From: Terriglobales bacterium
Lineage (GTDB): Bacteria; Acidobacteriota; Terriglobia; Terriglobales; Acidobacteriaceae
Direction: 5' to 3'
Length of the DNA: 64,000 bases
NCBI GenBank assembly: GCA_035573675.1
Contig: DATMAB010000026.1
Span: forward strand, 114,501 to 178,500
Shown here: in pieces, positions 26,829 through 34,848 of the stretch
Layout: each line of letters starts with the position of its first letter
Numbering within the stretch: position 1 is the stretch's first letter
Notes under the pieces: model-generated
Database searches by the model: none
What the model was told of the DNA's origin: nothing
The model's input: the letters and a program-made list of their open reading frames with translations, nothing else
Program-made: the position numbers and the translations under genes

Positions 26829-27281
26829 TCAACGGGCGTGCAACGCATAGTGGCCATAGATTTCCGCAGCCAGCAGCGCCAGGGTCAGGAAGGAGGCGGT
26901 CAGGACCAGCGCCAGGCGGCGCCGCTCCGCCGTGCTCAGCGGCCGGACGCGCCAGCGGGCGGCGGGCAAGCGGCGCAAGCGCCAGCCGTTCCAAGCGGTG
27001 TAGAGATTGGCCAGCGCGACGGCACCGGCAAGGGTCATCACAGGAATACGCACGAGATCGCGATGAAGCGAGGAGCCGGCGCCCGCTGCCATCAGGCCGA
27101 AAAGGGCGGTGAACAGTGAAACGCCCTTCAGGAGAACAAGGCCGGCGCACACTGCCTGGGTTGCGGCCAGCGACAGCGCTCCCACACTCGGCCAGGTCGC
27201 CTGCGAAGAAAGCCGAGGCTGGGCGGCCGTCTCGCTGTTGGCGCCCGGCACGCTTTGCGCCAGTTCTGTGGTCTCCGTCAT
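26829..27281 (-). CDS. Small hypothetical membrane protein
   Basis: I do not recognise the family. From ATG 27281 (MTETTELAQ) it encodes 150 aa with a hydrophilic N-terminus of about 30 residues and four predicted membrane helices (two in 35-75, one at about 85-105, one at about 125-145), with a basic loop RLRRLPAARWRVR between helices 3 and 4. It precedes the ECF sigma gene by 108 bases on the same strand and may be in its operon or regulon. Confidence 0.6.
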   Translation of the reverse strand: MTETTELAQSVPGANSETAAQPRLSSQATWPSVGALSLAATQAVCAGLVLLKGVSLFTALFGLMAAGAGSSLHRDLVRIPVMTLAGAVALANLYTAWNGWRLRRLPAARWRVRPLSTAERRRLALVLTASFLTLALLAAEIYGHYALHAR

Positions 27282-27550
27282 GACACACCCAAAGACAAAA
27301 ACCATCCCCAACACTTAGACGCAGCAAGACGCTCGAAGACACACAGATTCCGACGGGTCTGAAGTTGTTGGCGGCAAGGCAGGACCCAACGGGCGCTTCC
27401 GTCAGGCAGACGGACTGCCCGCCAGACGGGAGTATGGGAAGGAGTCGCCCGTCCCTTACCACCGTCCTCTGTTCAAAGGGTGCAGAAGATCTTGGGGGCG
27501 TCGCAACCCTTCCCACGGTTTGCAGTGTTACGCGCGAAGCCTCCGTATGC

Positions 27551-27615
27551 CGTGACCCTGGTCACTCGGGCGTGTGACTGCCATCACGCCGCCGCCTCGG
27601 TTCCGGTGCTACGGT
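27551..27615 (+). promoter_or_regulatory. CRP-type tandem operator and -10 upstream of the stress operon
   Basis: The 363-base gap between the membrane protein and the phosphoribosyltransferase has no gene. It contains two palindromes, CGTGA-N6-TCACT (27551-27566) and TGTGA-N6-TCACG (27573-27588), with centres 22 bp apart. A TACGGT hexamer, in a TGC-TACGGT extended -10 context, lies at 27610-27615, starting 29.5 bases from the centre of the second site. This is class-II activator spacing (about -41.5). A GGAGG follows before ATG 27645. Confidence 0.65.
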
Positions 27616-27644
27616 AGCGATGGACGGGAATCGGAGGTGCCGTC

Positions 27645-28301
27645 ATGTCCTTCTATGACCGCGCCGATGCCGGCCGCCGGTTGGCTGCCCTCCTGACGCA
27701 GTATCGCCGTCGCCCCGACGTGGTGGTGCTGGCCCTACCTCGGGGCGGAGTCGCCGTGGGCTTCGAGGTGGCTACCGCGCTGGAAGTGCCTCTGGATGTG
27801 TTCCTCGTGCGCAAGCTGGGCGTGCCGTTTCAACCGGAATTGGCCATGGGCGCCATCGCTTCCGGCGGCACGCGTGTGCTCAACCCGCTGGTGACGGATG
27901 CACTCGCCATCGCGCCGGAGGTCCTTGAGTCTGTGATCGCGCGCGAACAGGACGAACTGGAACGGCGCGAGCGGGTCTATCGGCAAGGTCGGCCCAAGCT
28001 TGACGTCAAGGGCAAGACGGCCATCCTAGTGGATGACGGTATCGCCACCGGATCGACCATGCGCGCCGCGGTCCTGGCGCTGCGCGAACAGGGAGTCAAG
28101 GAGATTGTGGTGGCCGTGCCGGTGGCGCCGCAGTCCGCCCTGGCCGAACTGGGCAGCCTGGCGGATGAACTGGTGTGCGTCCTCGAACCGAGCGAGTTTC
28201 TGGCCATCGGCGAGTGGTACCAGGATTTCTCCCAGCTGACCGATGAAGACGTGAACGAATTGCTGCGGCAAGCGGCTCAGCCGGCGGCCAAGGCCGGATG
28301 A
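27645..28301 (+). CDS. Phosphoribosyltransferase-family protein
   Basis: A 218-aa type I PRTase fold protein. The PRPP-binding loop is clear (AILVDDGIATGSTMRAA, about residues 124-140), and ALPRGGVAVGFEVA with VRKLGVPFQPELAMGAI near the N-terminus match the group often annotated as predicted PRTase. In many bacteria this domain is fused to or adjacent to a dienelactone-hydrolase-like protein; here such a hydrolase is encoded 2 kb downstream in the same run. The substrate is not known for this group. It is the first gene after a CRP-type promoter and probably starts the stress operon. Confidence 0.82.
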   Translation: MSFYDRADAGRRLAALLTQYRRRPDVVVLALPRGGVAVGFEVATALEVPLDVFLVRKLGVPFQPELAMGAIASGGTRVLNPLVTDALAIAPEVLESVIAREQDELERRERVYRQGRPKLDVKGKTAILVDDGIATGSTMRAAVLALREQGVKEIVVAVPVAPQSALAELGSLADELVCVLEPSEFLAIGEWYQDFSQLTDEDVNELLRQAAQPAAKAG

Positions 28302-28328
28302 GCGCGCGGAAGCATGCGAGGAGGGAGC

Positions 28329-28553
28329 ATGAATCTCTGGAAGAGCAACAGCCTGATGTTCCTGTTCGGTTTCGGGATCGGTGCGGGCGTGATGTTCCTG
28401 CTGGATCCCGAGCGTGGCCGTCATCGTCGCGCCGTGCTGCGTGAGAAGGCGGTCGAGACTTTGGAGGAGATCGAGACCAAGGCCGCAGAAACCGCGTCGG
28501 GCGTGGTGAAGCGCGCCCGCGGGCTGGCGGTGGAAGCGAGGAGGGCGCTATGA
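28329..28553 (+). CDS. YtxH-like small membrane protein, 74 aa
   Basis: Starts at ATG 28329 behind GGAGGGAG. One N-terminal hydrophobic helix (LMFLFGFGIGAGVMFLLDP) is followed by an RGRHRRAVLREKA basic segment and a charged helix. This is the YtxH/GvpP-like pattern of a single-pass anchor with a cytoplasmic amphipathic tail. The next protein begins with a near copy of this segment, so the two are related by duplication. The stop overlaps the next start as ATGA. Function is unknown; relatives occur in stress operons. Confidence 0.7.
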   Translation: MNLWKSNSLMFLFGFGIGAGVMFLLDPERGRHRRAVLREKAVETLEEIETKAAETASGVVKRARGLAVEARRAL

Positions 28554-29767
28554 ACGCGCGAGGGACCTCGCTGCTGCTGGGCGGCCTGGGCCTGGGTGCG
28601 GGCCTCATGTACCTGTTCGACCCGGACCGCGGCCGAAGACGCCGGGCGCGCGTTCGTGACCGTGCCGTGGGCGCCTTGCACGACCTGGAGCAGTCCGCCG
28701 GCAAGACGGCCCGCGACCTGGCGCATCGCGGCCAGGGACTGCTGGCGCACGCGCGCGCGGTGTTCGAGCCGGAACAGGCGGTGGAGCCCGATGTGCTCGA
28801 ACAGCGGGTACGCAGCGAGATCGGGCGTGTCGTCTCACATCCCGGGTCAATCGATGTGACCTGCTACGACGGCAACGTCGTGTTGACGGGCCTCATCCTG
28901 CAGGAGGAGATCCATCCTTTGCTCGATGCGGTGCGACGCGTCAAAGGGGTGAAGTCCACCACGGACTGGCTGTGCGAGGTGCCGGGCGCGGAGCACATCT
29001 CGGCGCTGCAGGGCGGAGTGCCGCGTACCGGCCGCCGCTTCGAACTGCTGCAGGAGAACTGGTCGCCGGCCACGCGACTGCTGGCAGGAGTGGCGGGGGG
29101 CCTGCTGGCTGCCTGGGGCGCGCGACGCCGGGATCTGACCAGTCTGGCAAGCGCCACCGCCGGCGTGGCCCTGCTGGCACGCGCCTGGACCAACACCGAC
29201 CTGCGCCGGCTGCTGGGCGTGGGCCGCTACGCCGCTCCCATTGCTCTGCAGAAGACGCTGCGCATCGACGCGCCGGTGGCCGACCTGTTCGAGTTCTGGC
29301 GGAACCCGGAGAACTACCCGCGTGTGTTTGCCCACGTCCGTGAAGTAAAGAAGGTGGGTGAGAACCTCTACCACTGGAGCGTCGCCGGACCGGCCGGCAG
29401 TCACGTGGGCTGGGAAGGCACCATCACCCGTCTGGTACCGAACGAACTGCTGGAGTTCCGCAGCGTGGCCGGATCGCTGGTGGAGAATGCCGGGGTCGTG
29501 CGGCTGGATCCCAACTACGACGGCAGCACGCGGCTGCACATCCGCATGTCCTACCGACCGCCGGCAGGTCTGGTGGGCCATTGGATCGCCGAACTGTTCG
29601 GCGCCGATCCCAAGAGCGCTCTGGATGATGACTTGGCACGTCTGAAGTCGCTGTTCGAACGCGGTAAGACGCGGGCGCACGGAGAAACCGTCACGCGCCA
29701 GCAATTGCAGCCGCAACTCAAGAAGGCGGCGGCCGCCGGTCCCATGGACCTGATGGCCAGCACCTAG
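28550..29767 (+). CDS. YtxH-like anchor plus BON domain plus SRPBCC (polyketide cyclase-like) protein
   Basis: This 405-aa protein is modular. Residues 1-45 are a YtxH-like anchor (GLGLGAGLMYLFDPDRGRRRR). Residues about 80-145 form a BON domain (VEPDVLEQRVRSEIGRV then ITCY-like strand and VRRVKGVKSTTDWL). Residues about 165-215 are hydrophobic and may cross the membrane twice. Residues about 228-370 are a START/SRPBCC ligand-binding fold (APVADLFEFWRNPENYPRVF). BON domains bind lipid and SRPBCC folds bind hydrophobic ligands, so a membrane-lipid role is plausible (inference). The coupled ATGA start argues for co-translation with the upstream anchor. Confidence 0.75.
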   Translation: MNARGTSLLLGGLGLGAGLMYLFDPDRGRRRRARVRDRAVGALHDLEQSAGKTARDLAHRGQGLLAHARAVFEPEQAVEPDVLEQRVRSEIGRVVSHPGSIDVTCYDGNVVLTGLILQEEIHPLLDAVRRVKGVKSTTDWLCEVPGAEHISALQGGVPRTGRRFELLQENWSPATRLLAGVAGGLLAAWGARRRDLTSLASATAGVALLARAWTNTDLRRLLGVGRYAAPIALQKTLRIDAPVADLFEFWRNPENYPRVFAHVREVKKVGENLYHWSVAGPAGSHVGWEGTITRLVPNELLEFRSVAGSLVENAGVVRLDPNYDGSTRLHIRMSYRPPAGLVGHWIAELFGADPKSALDDDLARLKSLFERGKTRAHGETVTRQQLQPQLKKAAAAGPMDLMAST

Positions 29768-29785
29768 GAAAGGAAGCAAGCACTC

Positions 29786-30226
29786 ATGGACGTCACGAGA
29801 GAGACCGCCCCGGAGCCGGGGCGACAGCGCAACGGACAGCAAATTGTCACCCGCGAGGTACCACGGCGGGAGTGGCCCGCTTTCTTCGACATGTTCGGCC
29901 GCCAGCATCAGTCCTGGCTGGTGACGGTGGAGTTGTTCGGACCGGAGATTGGAGCCCAGGTCGAAGTACGAGACCGCCCTCTGGGTGGCATCACGGCCGA
30001 ACTCGGTCACGGCCGGGACGACTCGATCGTACTGTTCCTCGGCGCCATGCCCAGCGAGCTGACGCACATCGTGAACCGGCCCACACACGTGTGGTTGAAG
30101 CAGACCACTGCCGGCGTCGACCAGGCTGTGGCGATCGAACGCGACGGCGGGCCGACCACGCTTCTCCGCTTGCGATCGCCGATGCTGTTGGAGATGGTGG
30201 ACGATTTCGTGGTTTGGGGGCGTTGA
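29786..30226 (+). CDS. DUF5335-like protein, 146 aa
   Basis: The conserved pattern EVPRREWPAFFDMFGRQHQ, WLVTVELFGPEIGAQVE, PLGGITAEL, THVWLKQT and LRLRSPMLLEMVDDFV matches what I recall of the DUF5335 family of small cytoplasmic proteins. No function is known. It lies 18 bases after the BON/SRPBCC gene with a good ribosome site and is part of the same plus-strand stress operon. Confidence 0.65.
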   Translation: MDVTRETAPEPGRQRNGQQIVTREVPRREWPAFFDMFGRQHQSWLVTVELFGPEIGAQVEVRDRPLGGITAELGHGRDDSIVLFLGAMPSELTHIVNRPTHVWLKQTTAGVDQAVAIERDGGPTTLLRLRSPMLLEMVDDFVVWGR

Positions 30227-30278
30227 GAAAAAGCAGACGCAGCTCCGCCTGCGCCCGAGGAAAAGGGGGAGGAGAGTC

Positions 30279-30971
30279 ATGGCCGATGTAATCCGATCAA
30301 AACCGACGGCATCCCGCGTGGTCCGGGTACCGGCAGGACGCGCGCTGCTGGAAGGCAACCTGAACCTGCCTGCGAACGCCACGGGCATCGTGTTGTTCGT
30401 GCATGGCAGCGGCAGCAGCCGGTACAGCCCGCGCAACCGCCACGTGGCCGAGATCCTCAACCGTGCCCGGCTGGCCACGCTGCTCTTCGACCTGCTGATG
30501 CCGGAGGAGGAAGAGGTGGACGAGTACAGCACGGAACTGCGCTTCGATATTCCGCTGCTCTCGCAGCGGGTGGTTCAGGCGATCGAGTGGACCACGCGGC
30601 ACCCCGAGACGCGCTGGCTGCGACTGGGTTGTTTCGGCGCGAGCACCGGGGCGGCCGCAGCCTTGGTCGCGGCGGCGGAGTTGCCGGAAGCAGTGCAGGC
30701 GGTCGTGTCGCGCGGAGGGCGTCCGGACCTGGCCGGAGACGCGCTGGGCCGTGTGCGCACTCCCACCCTGCTGATCGTCGGCGGCGCGGATCGCGAGGTC
30801 CTCGAGCTGAACCGCGGTGCCATGGAACGGCTTCAGGGCGTGAAAGAACTCAAGGTAGTTCCGGGAGCCACGCATCTGTTCGAGGAGCCCGGCGCGCTCG
30901 ATAACGTAGCCGGACTGGCGCGCGACTGGTTCCTGCAGTACCTGGCAGGGGCCGGCAGCCAGGCCGCGTAA
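30279..30971 (+). CDS. Dienelactone hydrolase-like alpha/beta hydrolase
   Basis: A 230-aa alpha/beta hydrolase. The nucleophile elbow is GASTGAA (Ser at about residue 121), the oxyanion segment is FVHGSGSSR, the acid is likely in IVGGADREVLELN, and the late His is in PGATHLFEEPG. The closest type is the hydrolase that is often fused with a phosphoribosyltransferase, and such a PRTase is encoded upstream in the same operon. The natural substrate is unknown. A GGAGGAGAG ribosome site precedes ATG 30279. Confidence 0.78.
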   Translation: MADVIRSKPTASRVVRVPAGRALLEGNLNLPANATGIVLFVHGSGSSRYSPRNRHVAEILNRARLATLLFDLLMPEEEEVDEYSTELRFDIPLLSQRVVQAIEWTTRHPETRWLRLGCFGASTGAAAALVAAAELPEAVQAVVSRGGRPDLAGDALGRVRTPTLLIVGGADREVLELNRGAMERLQGVKELKVVPGATHLFEEPGALDNVAGLARDWFLQYLAGAGSQAA

Positions 30972-30997
30972 GTCTGCGCAGCTTTAGTGGAGGTACC

Positions 30998-31159
30998 ATG
31001 AAGCGACGCAAGGAAACCGGAGAGGCTCTGGCGACCGTGCAGGCCGTGAAGGCAGCGGCCCGGCTCGTGCCCCGCGGCACGCCGCTGCGTAACCGCAGGG
31101 TCCACCAACGGGGTTCCAGCGTTTCGGCCGTGGAGAAGCGAGCCGGCTTCCGAGGATGA
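30998..31159 (+). CDS. Small basic hypothetical protein, 53 aa
   Basis: A short open frame begins at ATG 30998, four bases after GGAGG, and ends at TGA 31157-31159. The product starts MKRRKETGEALATVQAVKAA and is rich in Arg and Lys (about a quarter of residues), without Cys or membrane helix. It fits between two genes on the same strand with ordinary spacing, so it may be a real small protein, for example a nucleic-acid binder. Evidence is ribosome site and position only. Confidence 0.4.
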   Translation: MKRRKETGEALATVQAVKAAARLVPRGTPLRNRRVHQRGSSVSAVEKRAGFRG

Positions 31160-31168
31160 GCATTCCTT

Positions 31169-31354
31169 ATGCTGGAGGCACTGGTCATCATCGCGGCATT
31201 GGGCGGCTTGGAGCTGATTCTGTGGCTTGCGGATCACCGCCGCCAGAAGAAACAGATCGAACTGCTGGAAGCCATCTGGACTGAACTGGCGCTTCTCAAC
31301 GTAGCCGAGGAGTCGGCGCATCCTACGGAGAGGGAGCCGGAGAAGAAATCGTGA
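31169..31354 (+). CDS. Small single-pass membrane protein, 61 aa
   Basis: Starts at ATG 31169. An N-terminal hydrophobic helix (LEALVIIAALGGLELILWLA) is followed by a basic turn (HRRQKKQ) and a charged tail that may form a short coiled coil. Its TGA overlaps the ATG of the next gene (TGATG at 31352-31356), so the two are translationally coupled. No family recognised. Confidence 0.5.
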   Translation: MLEALVIIAALGGLELILWLADHRRQKKQIELLEAIWTELALLNVAEESAHPTEREPEKKS

Positions 31355-32001
31355 TGAGAGCGTGGCTCGGGCTGGCTGTGCTCGCAGCCCTGGCGCTGGA
31401 TGCCTGGACTAAGGGCGCTGGCAACATCTCTGAGATGTTGTGGGCGTGTCACTGGGCCTCGGCGTTGATTGCCATGGGGCTGCTGGCGGATTCGCGAACC
31501 GCCGCCGCAGCAGGCTTGTTGTTCCATCTTGCGCTCGGCATCCCGGCCTGGCTGCTCGGCATCTTGTTTACCGGCGAGGTCTATCCCACTTCCGTCCTGG
31601 TGCATTCGGCGCCGGCGGTGGCCGCCCTCGTGTACTTGCGCGGGATTCGGACGTGGCCGCGCCATGCCTGGTCTTGGGCGTGGATCATCCATCCGGCAGC
31701 CATCGCCGTGAGCGAGCGCTTCGCCCGGCCCGAACTGAACGTGAACATGGCCCACCAGCCCTGGCCGCCCCTGGCCCATCTGTTTGCCAGCCTCCACTTA
31801 TTCCACCTGAGCGCGATTTCCCTCTCTTTGATCATGCTGTTGCTGATGAACCGCGCCATGGAGCGCTGGGTGGCGGAGCGGGCACAGCCCCGTCGCGTGC
31901 GTGCTTCTCGTGAGCCGCACACGTTTCCCGCGCAGAGCGGACCGCGCCCGCAGGGATGTGGGAAGATCGAGGAACCGAACTCCGTCGCGCGGGCACGCTG
32001 A
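31354..32001 (+). CDS. Multi-pass hypothetical membrane protein, about 215 aa
   Basis: The product has about six hydrophobic helices (first residues MRAWLGLAVLAALALDAW; later HLALGIPAWLLGILFTG and LFHLSAISLSLIMLLLM). Several His and Trp residues sit at helix ends (CHWASA, HAWSWAWIIHP, MAHQPWPP), which is common in quinone- or metal-binding membrane proteins but not proof. The C-terminal 40 residues are basic and probably cytoplasmic. It is the last gene of the run that starts at 27645. No family recognised. Confidence 0.55.
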   Translation: MRAWLGLAVLAALALDAWTKGAGNISEMLWACHWASALIAMGLLADSRTAAAAGLLFHLALGIPAWLLGILFTGEVYPTSVLVHSAPAVAALVYLRGIRTWPRHAWSWAWIIHPAAIAVSERFARPELNVNMAHQPWPPLAHLFASLHLFHLSAISLSLIMLLLMNRAMERWVAERAQPRRVRASREPHTFPAQSGPRPQGCGKIEEPNSVARAR

Positions 32002-32529
32002 TGCAGGTTTGAGCCTAGAGCGCACGCCTATGGGCGGGAGCCAAGTCTCGGGTGGCGGAAACGAATGTCCGAGGAGGGAAAATAATAAGGGCCGCGGCAT
32101 TGGTTATGCTCTAGCCGCCAGCTCCTGCGAGGGAGCCAACAGCGTGGACGCATGCACCACCACGGCCCTCGATGCGACCACCGCTTTCGCGGTCCCAGAC
32201 CCCAACGCGCCCTCGCAGGCGCTGTCGGTTTTTTCGGGTCCGGTTGCCCGGCGGGTTGCCCCGCCCGGCTGATCACCCAGCTTACTTCGGACTGGCGACT
32301 GTTTTCAGAAGCCAACCCTTTCAGCCGTCGACGGGGCACAAGTTAAATTTCAGGTCTATCTTTGTCAACGCCCGTTTTTGGTGCAACTGTGGAAAACTCA
32401 GACCTTGCTCCCGAGGACCTTTTTCCTCGCCAATTTTCCCCGCGAACCCGGCACTTTCCACAGACGAACCCAACAAAGCTCTTGACGTTTACTACATTTC
32501 TGCCGCATTTTGTTTTGAACGCAGCGCAC
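32002..32529. other. 528-base intergenic region
   Basis: I see no gene here. A possible plus-strand terminator for the upstream operon lies near 32209-32236 (GCGCC-CTCGCA-GGCGC hairpin, then a TTTTTT run six bases later). The right part (32340-32520) is AT-richer. It contains TTGACG at 32482-32487, which may be the -35 of an rnhA promoter, but the spacing to a -10 is unconvincing. No CRP-type palindrome is seen. Confidence 0.4.
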
Positions 32530-32931
32530 ATGTCCGATCTCGTAGCCTACGTGGATGGCGGCTCGCACGGAAATCCCGGACCCTCGGGTATCGGCGTGGT
32601 GCTTGAGGGTTCCGGCGAAGGCACCATCCGCATCGCGCGCTGGATCGGCCGCCAGGACAACAACGTCGCCGAATATATGGCGCTGCTGGAAGCTCTGCAA
32701 CTCGCCGTCGCGCTCAAGGCCCGCACCCTTCACGTGTACTCCGACTCGGAGGTCGTCGTGCGGCAGATGCGCGGGGAATACGCCTGCCTGAGTTCGCGCC
32801 TCTATTCCCTGAACTGGACGTGCCGCAAGCTAGCGCGCTTCCTGGATTTCTCCATCGCGCACGTGCGCCGCGAGCACAATACCGAGGCCAATCATCTGGC
32901 GCTCTCTGCCGTTCGTGCAAGGCTGCAGTAA
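32530..32931 (+). CDS. rnhA: Ribonuclease HI-family protein
   Basis: RNase H hydrolyses RNA in RNA:DNA hybrids. The 133-aa protein from ATG 32530 has the catalytic Asp9 (YVDGGSHGNPGPSG), Glu48 (NNVAEYMALLEAL) and Asp72 (VYSDSEVVV). The fourth conserved position, normally Asp in the AD-LA motif, is Asn121 (HNTEANHLAL). An upstream in-frame extension (from 32362) is Phe/Pro-rich and lacks family similarity, so I exclude it. It belongs to the short prokaryotic RNase HI-like group (YpeP/Rv2228c N-domain type). Confidence 0.82.
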   Translation: MSDLVAYVDGGSHGNPGPSGIGVVLEGSGEGTIRIARWIGRQDNNVAEYMALLEALQLAVALKARTLHVYSDSEVVVRQMRGEYACLSSRLYSLNWTCRKLARFLDFSIAHVRREHNTEANHLALSAVRARLQ

Positions 32932-32962
32932 GCGAGACTCCATCCCTGGGTTGCCCCCGTGG

Positions 32963-33006
32963 TGTGATTAAGGTCACAGCCCGAATTCCCTTCCGGGGGT
33001 TCTACT
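32963..33006 (+). promoter_or_regulatory. CRP-type operator and -10 upstream of the first universal stress protein
   Basis: A perfect TGTGA-N6-TCACA palindrome lies at 32963-32978. A TCTACT hexamer at 33001-33006 starts 30.5 bases from its centre, and the gene starts at 33025. There is no second full site 22 bp upstream here. Confidence 0.6.
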
Positions 33007-33024
33007 GGCTCCAGCGGGGACACC

Positions 33025-33885
33025 ATGACGGGCGATGCCGAGCCGGTTCCTCCCTTCCGAAACATCCTGTTCGCGACGGATTTCTCCGGCGAGTCGCGGG
33101 CGGCCCTGCCCTACGCCCTCGCGCTGGCGCGCCGTTACGACGCCAAGCTGTTCTTGGCGCACGTAATCGTTCCTGAAGAAGAGACCTTGCGGGACGGTGA
33201 AGAGGCTCGCCGCGCCGCCCAGCTCCTGATGGAGGAAATCGAAAAGGAAGCCCAGGGAGCCAACGTGCCTACGCAAACCCTCCTGGCCTGCGGCTCCATT
33301 CACGTGCGTTTGTGCGAGCTGGTCCGGCAGCATCAGGTGGACCTCATTGTCACCGGCACGCATGGTCGCACCGGCTGGAAACGTTTGGTGCTGGGTTCCA
33401 CCGCCGAAGAAATCTTCCGCTGCGCGCCTTGCCCGGCGCTCACGGTGGGGCCGAAAGCCATCACTCGCGCGCACCTGCCTGACGTGCAGCACATCCTCTG
33501 CGCCACGGATTTTTCTCCGGAGTCGAGCCACGCTGCGCGCTACGCCCACGCGCTGGCGCGGGCGTATGACGCGCGCATCACCATGCTGCACGTGTTGCCG
33601 GGATTGCTGGCGTCCAACCCGGAGGCGGAAAAGCTGGCGCACATCTTCGTGGAGGAGATGCGCCGCCAGCTTCCCGGCGTGATCCCGGGCAAGACCTATC
33701 TGGAGTGCCGGCTGGCCTTCGGGGAGCCGTCGGAGGAGATCTTCCGCATGCGCGAAGCCAGCCAGGCCGATCTGGTCGTCCTCGGGGCGCGCCGGGCCGG
33801 CCGCTACGCCACCCATCTGCTGGGCGGGGTGGCGTACCGGGTGGTGGCCAGGGCGGAGTGCCCCGTGCTCATCGTGCCTTCCTAG
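33025..33885 (+). CDS. Tandem-domain universal stress protein (UspA family)
   Basis: Two Usp domains (about residues 10-150 and 155-286) are in one 286-aa cytoplasmic protein. Each begins with an I-L-F/C-A-T-D-F-S strand (NILFATDFSGESR; HILCATDFSPESS). The first ends with the ATP-binding pattern GTHGRTGWKRLVLGSTAEEI. The second has a weaker version (GARRAGRYATHLLGGVA), so perhaps only the first binds ATP. Such proteins mark growth arrest, low oxygen and other stresses. It is transcribed from a CRP-type promoter, and another double Usp gene faces it. Confidence 0.88.
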   Translation: MTGDAEPVPPFRNILFATDFSGESRAALPYALALARRYDAKLFLAHVIVPEEETLRDGEEARRAAQLLMEEIEKEAQGANVPTQTLLACGSIHVRLCELVRQHQVDLIVTGTHGRTGWKRLVLGSTAEEIFRCAPCPALTVGPKAITRAHLPDVQHILCATDFSPESSHAARYAHALARAYDARITMLHVLPGLLASNPEAEKLAHIFVEEMRRQLPGVIPGKTYLECRLAFGEPSEEIFRMREASQADLVVLGARRAGRYATHLLGGVAYRVVARAECPVLIVPS

Positions 33886-33924
33886 CCCGGCGAAATCTCC
33901 CGAAAGACTCCGCCGTCTCCAGCG

Positions 33925-34836
33925 CTAGTGCCGGATGGTCAGCACCGGGCAGGGCGCTTCCAGCAACACCTTGTGCGCGGTGCCTCCGCCCACGTGTGTG
34001 GCCACGCCGGTGAACGCCGTGTGGCGCGCGCCCATCACGATGAGGTCCGCGCCCTGCTCGAGCGCCTTCTCCACAATCTGCTCGGCCGGGTCGCCGAACG
34101 CGACCAGCGGCTTGCACCACAGATCGGCGTTGCACTGTGGGACCATCTCCAGCAGCCGCTTCTGTCCGACTTCCTCCGCCATGTACCGGTCGAAGGAGAA
34201 GGTCTTGCCGTTGGGCTCCACGTGCAGCAGCAGCAGGTGCGCATGGAATTCCTGCGCCAGGGATACCGCGTAGGGAATCACCTGCTCCGCTCCACCGGAA
34301 AGATCAGTGGCAAACAGGATGTTCTTGAGCGCGAACTGTGTGGGTGGTTCGGTGCACACCTTCGGCCCGACCGTCAGCACCGGGCAGGGCGAGGTGCGGA
34401 ACACGGACTCGGCCACCGAGCCCAGAATCAGGCGCTCGAAGCCTTTCCGTCCGTGCGTGCCCAGCACGATCAGGTCGATATCCCGCTCCTGCATCACCTT
34501 CCAGAGCACGGCCGAAACTTCGCCTTCCCCCAGGATGGTTTCGAATCGGATGCCGCTCAGCAGCGGGGACTGGGACAGCACCGCCATGTCGGCTTCCGCT
34601 TGTGCGCGCACCTTGTCGTAAGAGATTGGAGCGCGCGGCGGGCCCAGCACATAGCCCTCCGGTGGCGCCATCAGGAAGGCTTCCGGCAGCAGAACATGGG
34701 TGACGTGCAGCTTGGAGCCGTAGCGCCGTGCCATGGCCGCAGCGTAGTGCAGCGCCGTCTCCGAGCAGGTAGAAAAATCGGTTGCGAACAGGATGTTCTT
34801 GAGTGCGATTTGCGTTTTGGAGTCGACGACTTGCAT
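33925..34836 (-). CDS. Tandem-domain universal stress protein (UspA family), PFOR-linked
   Basis: A 303-aa double Usp protein. Domain 1 starts KNILFATDFSTCSETALHYA and ends GTHGRKGFERLILGSVAESV; domain 2 starts KNILFATDLSGGAEQVIPYA and ends GARHTAFTGVATHVGGGTA. The ATP-binding G-2x-G-9x-G(S/T) pattern is good in domain 1 and looser in domain 2. It starts 12 bases after the PFOR stop, behind GGAGG, so it is in the PFOR operon and should be induced by the same CRP-type promoter. Confidence 0.88.
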   Translation of the reverse strand: MQVVDSKTQIALKNILFATDFSTCSETALHYAAAMARRYGSKLHVTHVLLPEAFLMAPPEGYVLGPPRAPISYDKVRAQAEADMAVLSQSPLLSGIRFETILGEGEVSAVLWKVMQERDIDLIVLGTHGRKGFERLILGSVAESVFRTSPCPVLTVGPKVCTEPPTQFALKNILFATDLSGGAEQVIPYAVSLAQEFHAHLLLLHVEPNGKTFSFDRYMAEEVGQKRLLEMVPQCNADLWCKPLVAFGDPAEQIVEKALEQGADLIVMGARHTAFTGVATHVGGGTAHKVLLEAPCPVLTIRH

Positions 34837-34848
34837 GGCATACCTCCT

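Noticed and set aside
32362-32529. In-frame 56-residue extension of the RNase H protein
   Set aside because: Phe/Pro/Thr-rich without family similarity; ATG 32530 directly precedes the conserved first strand.
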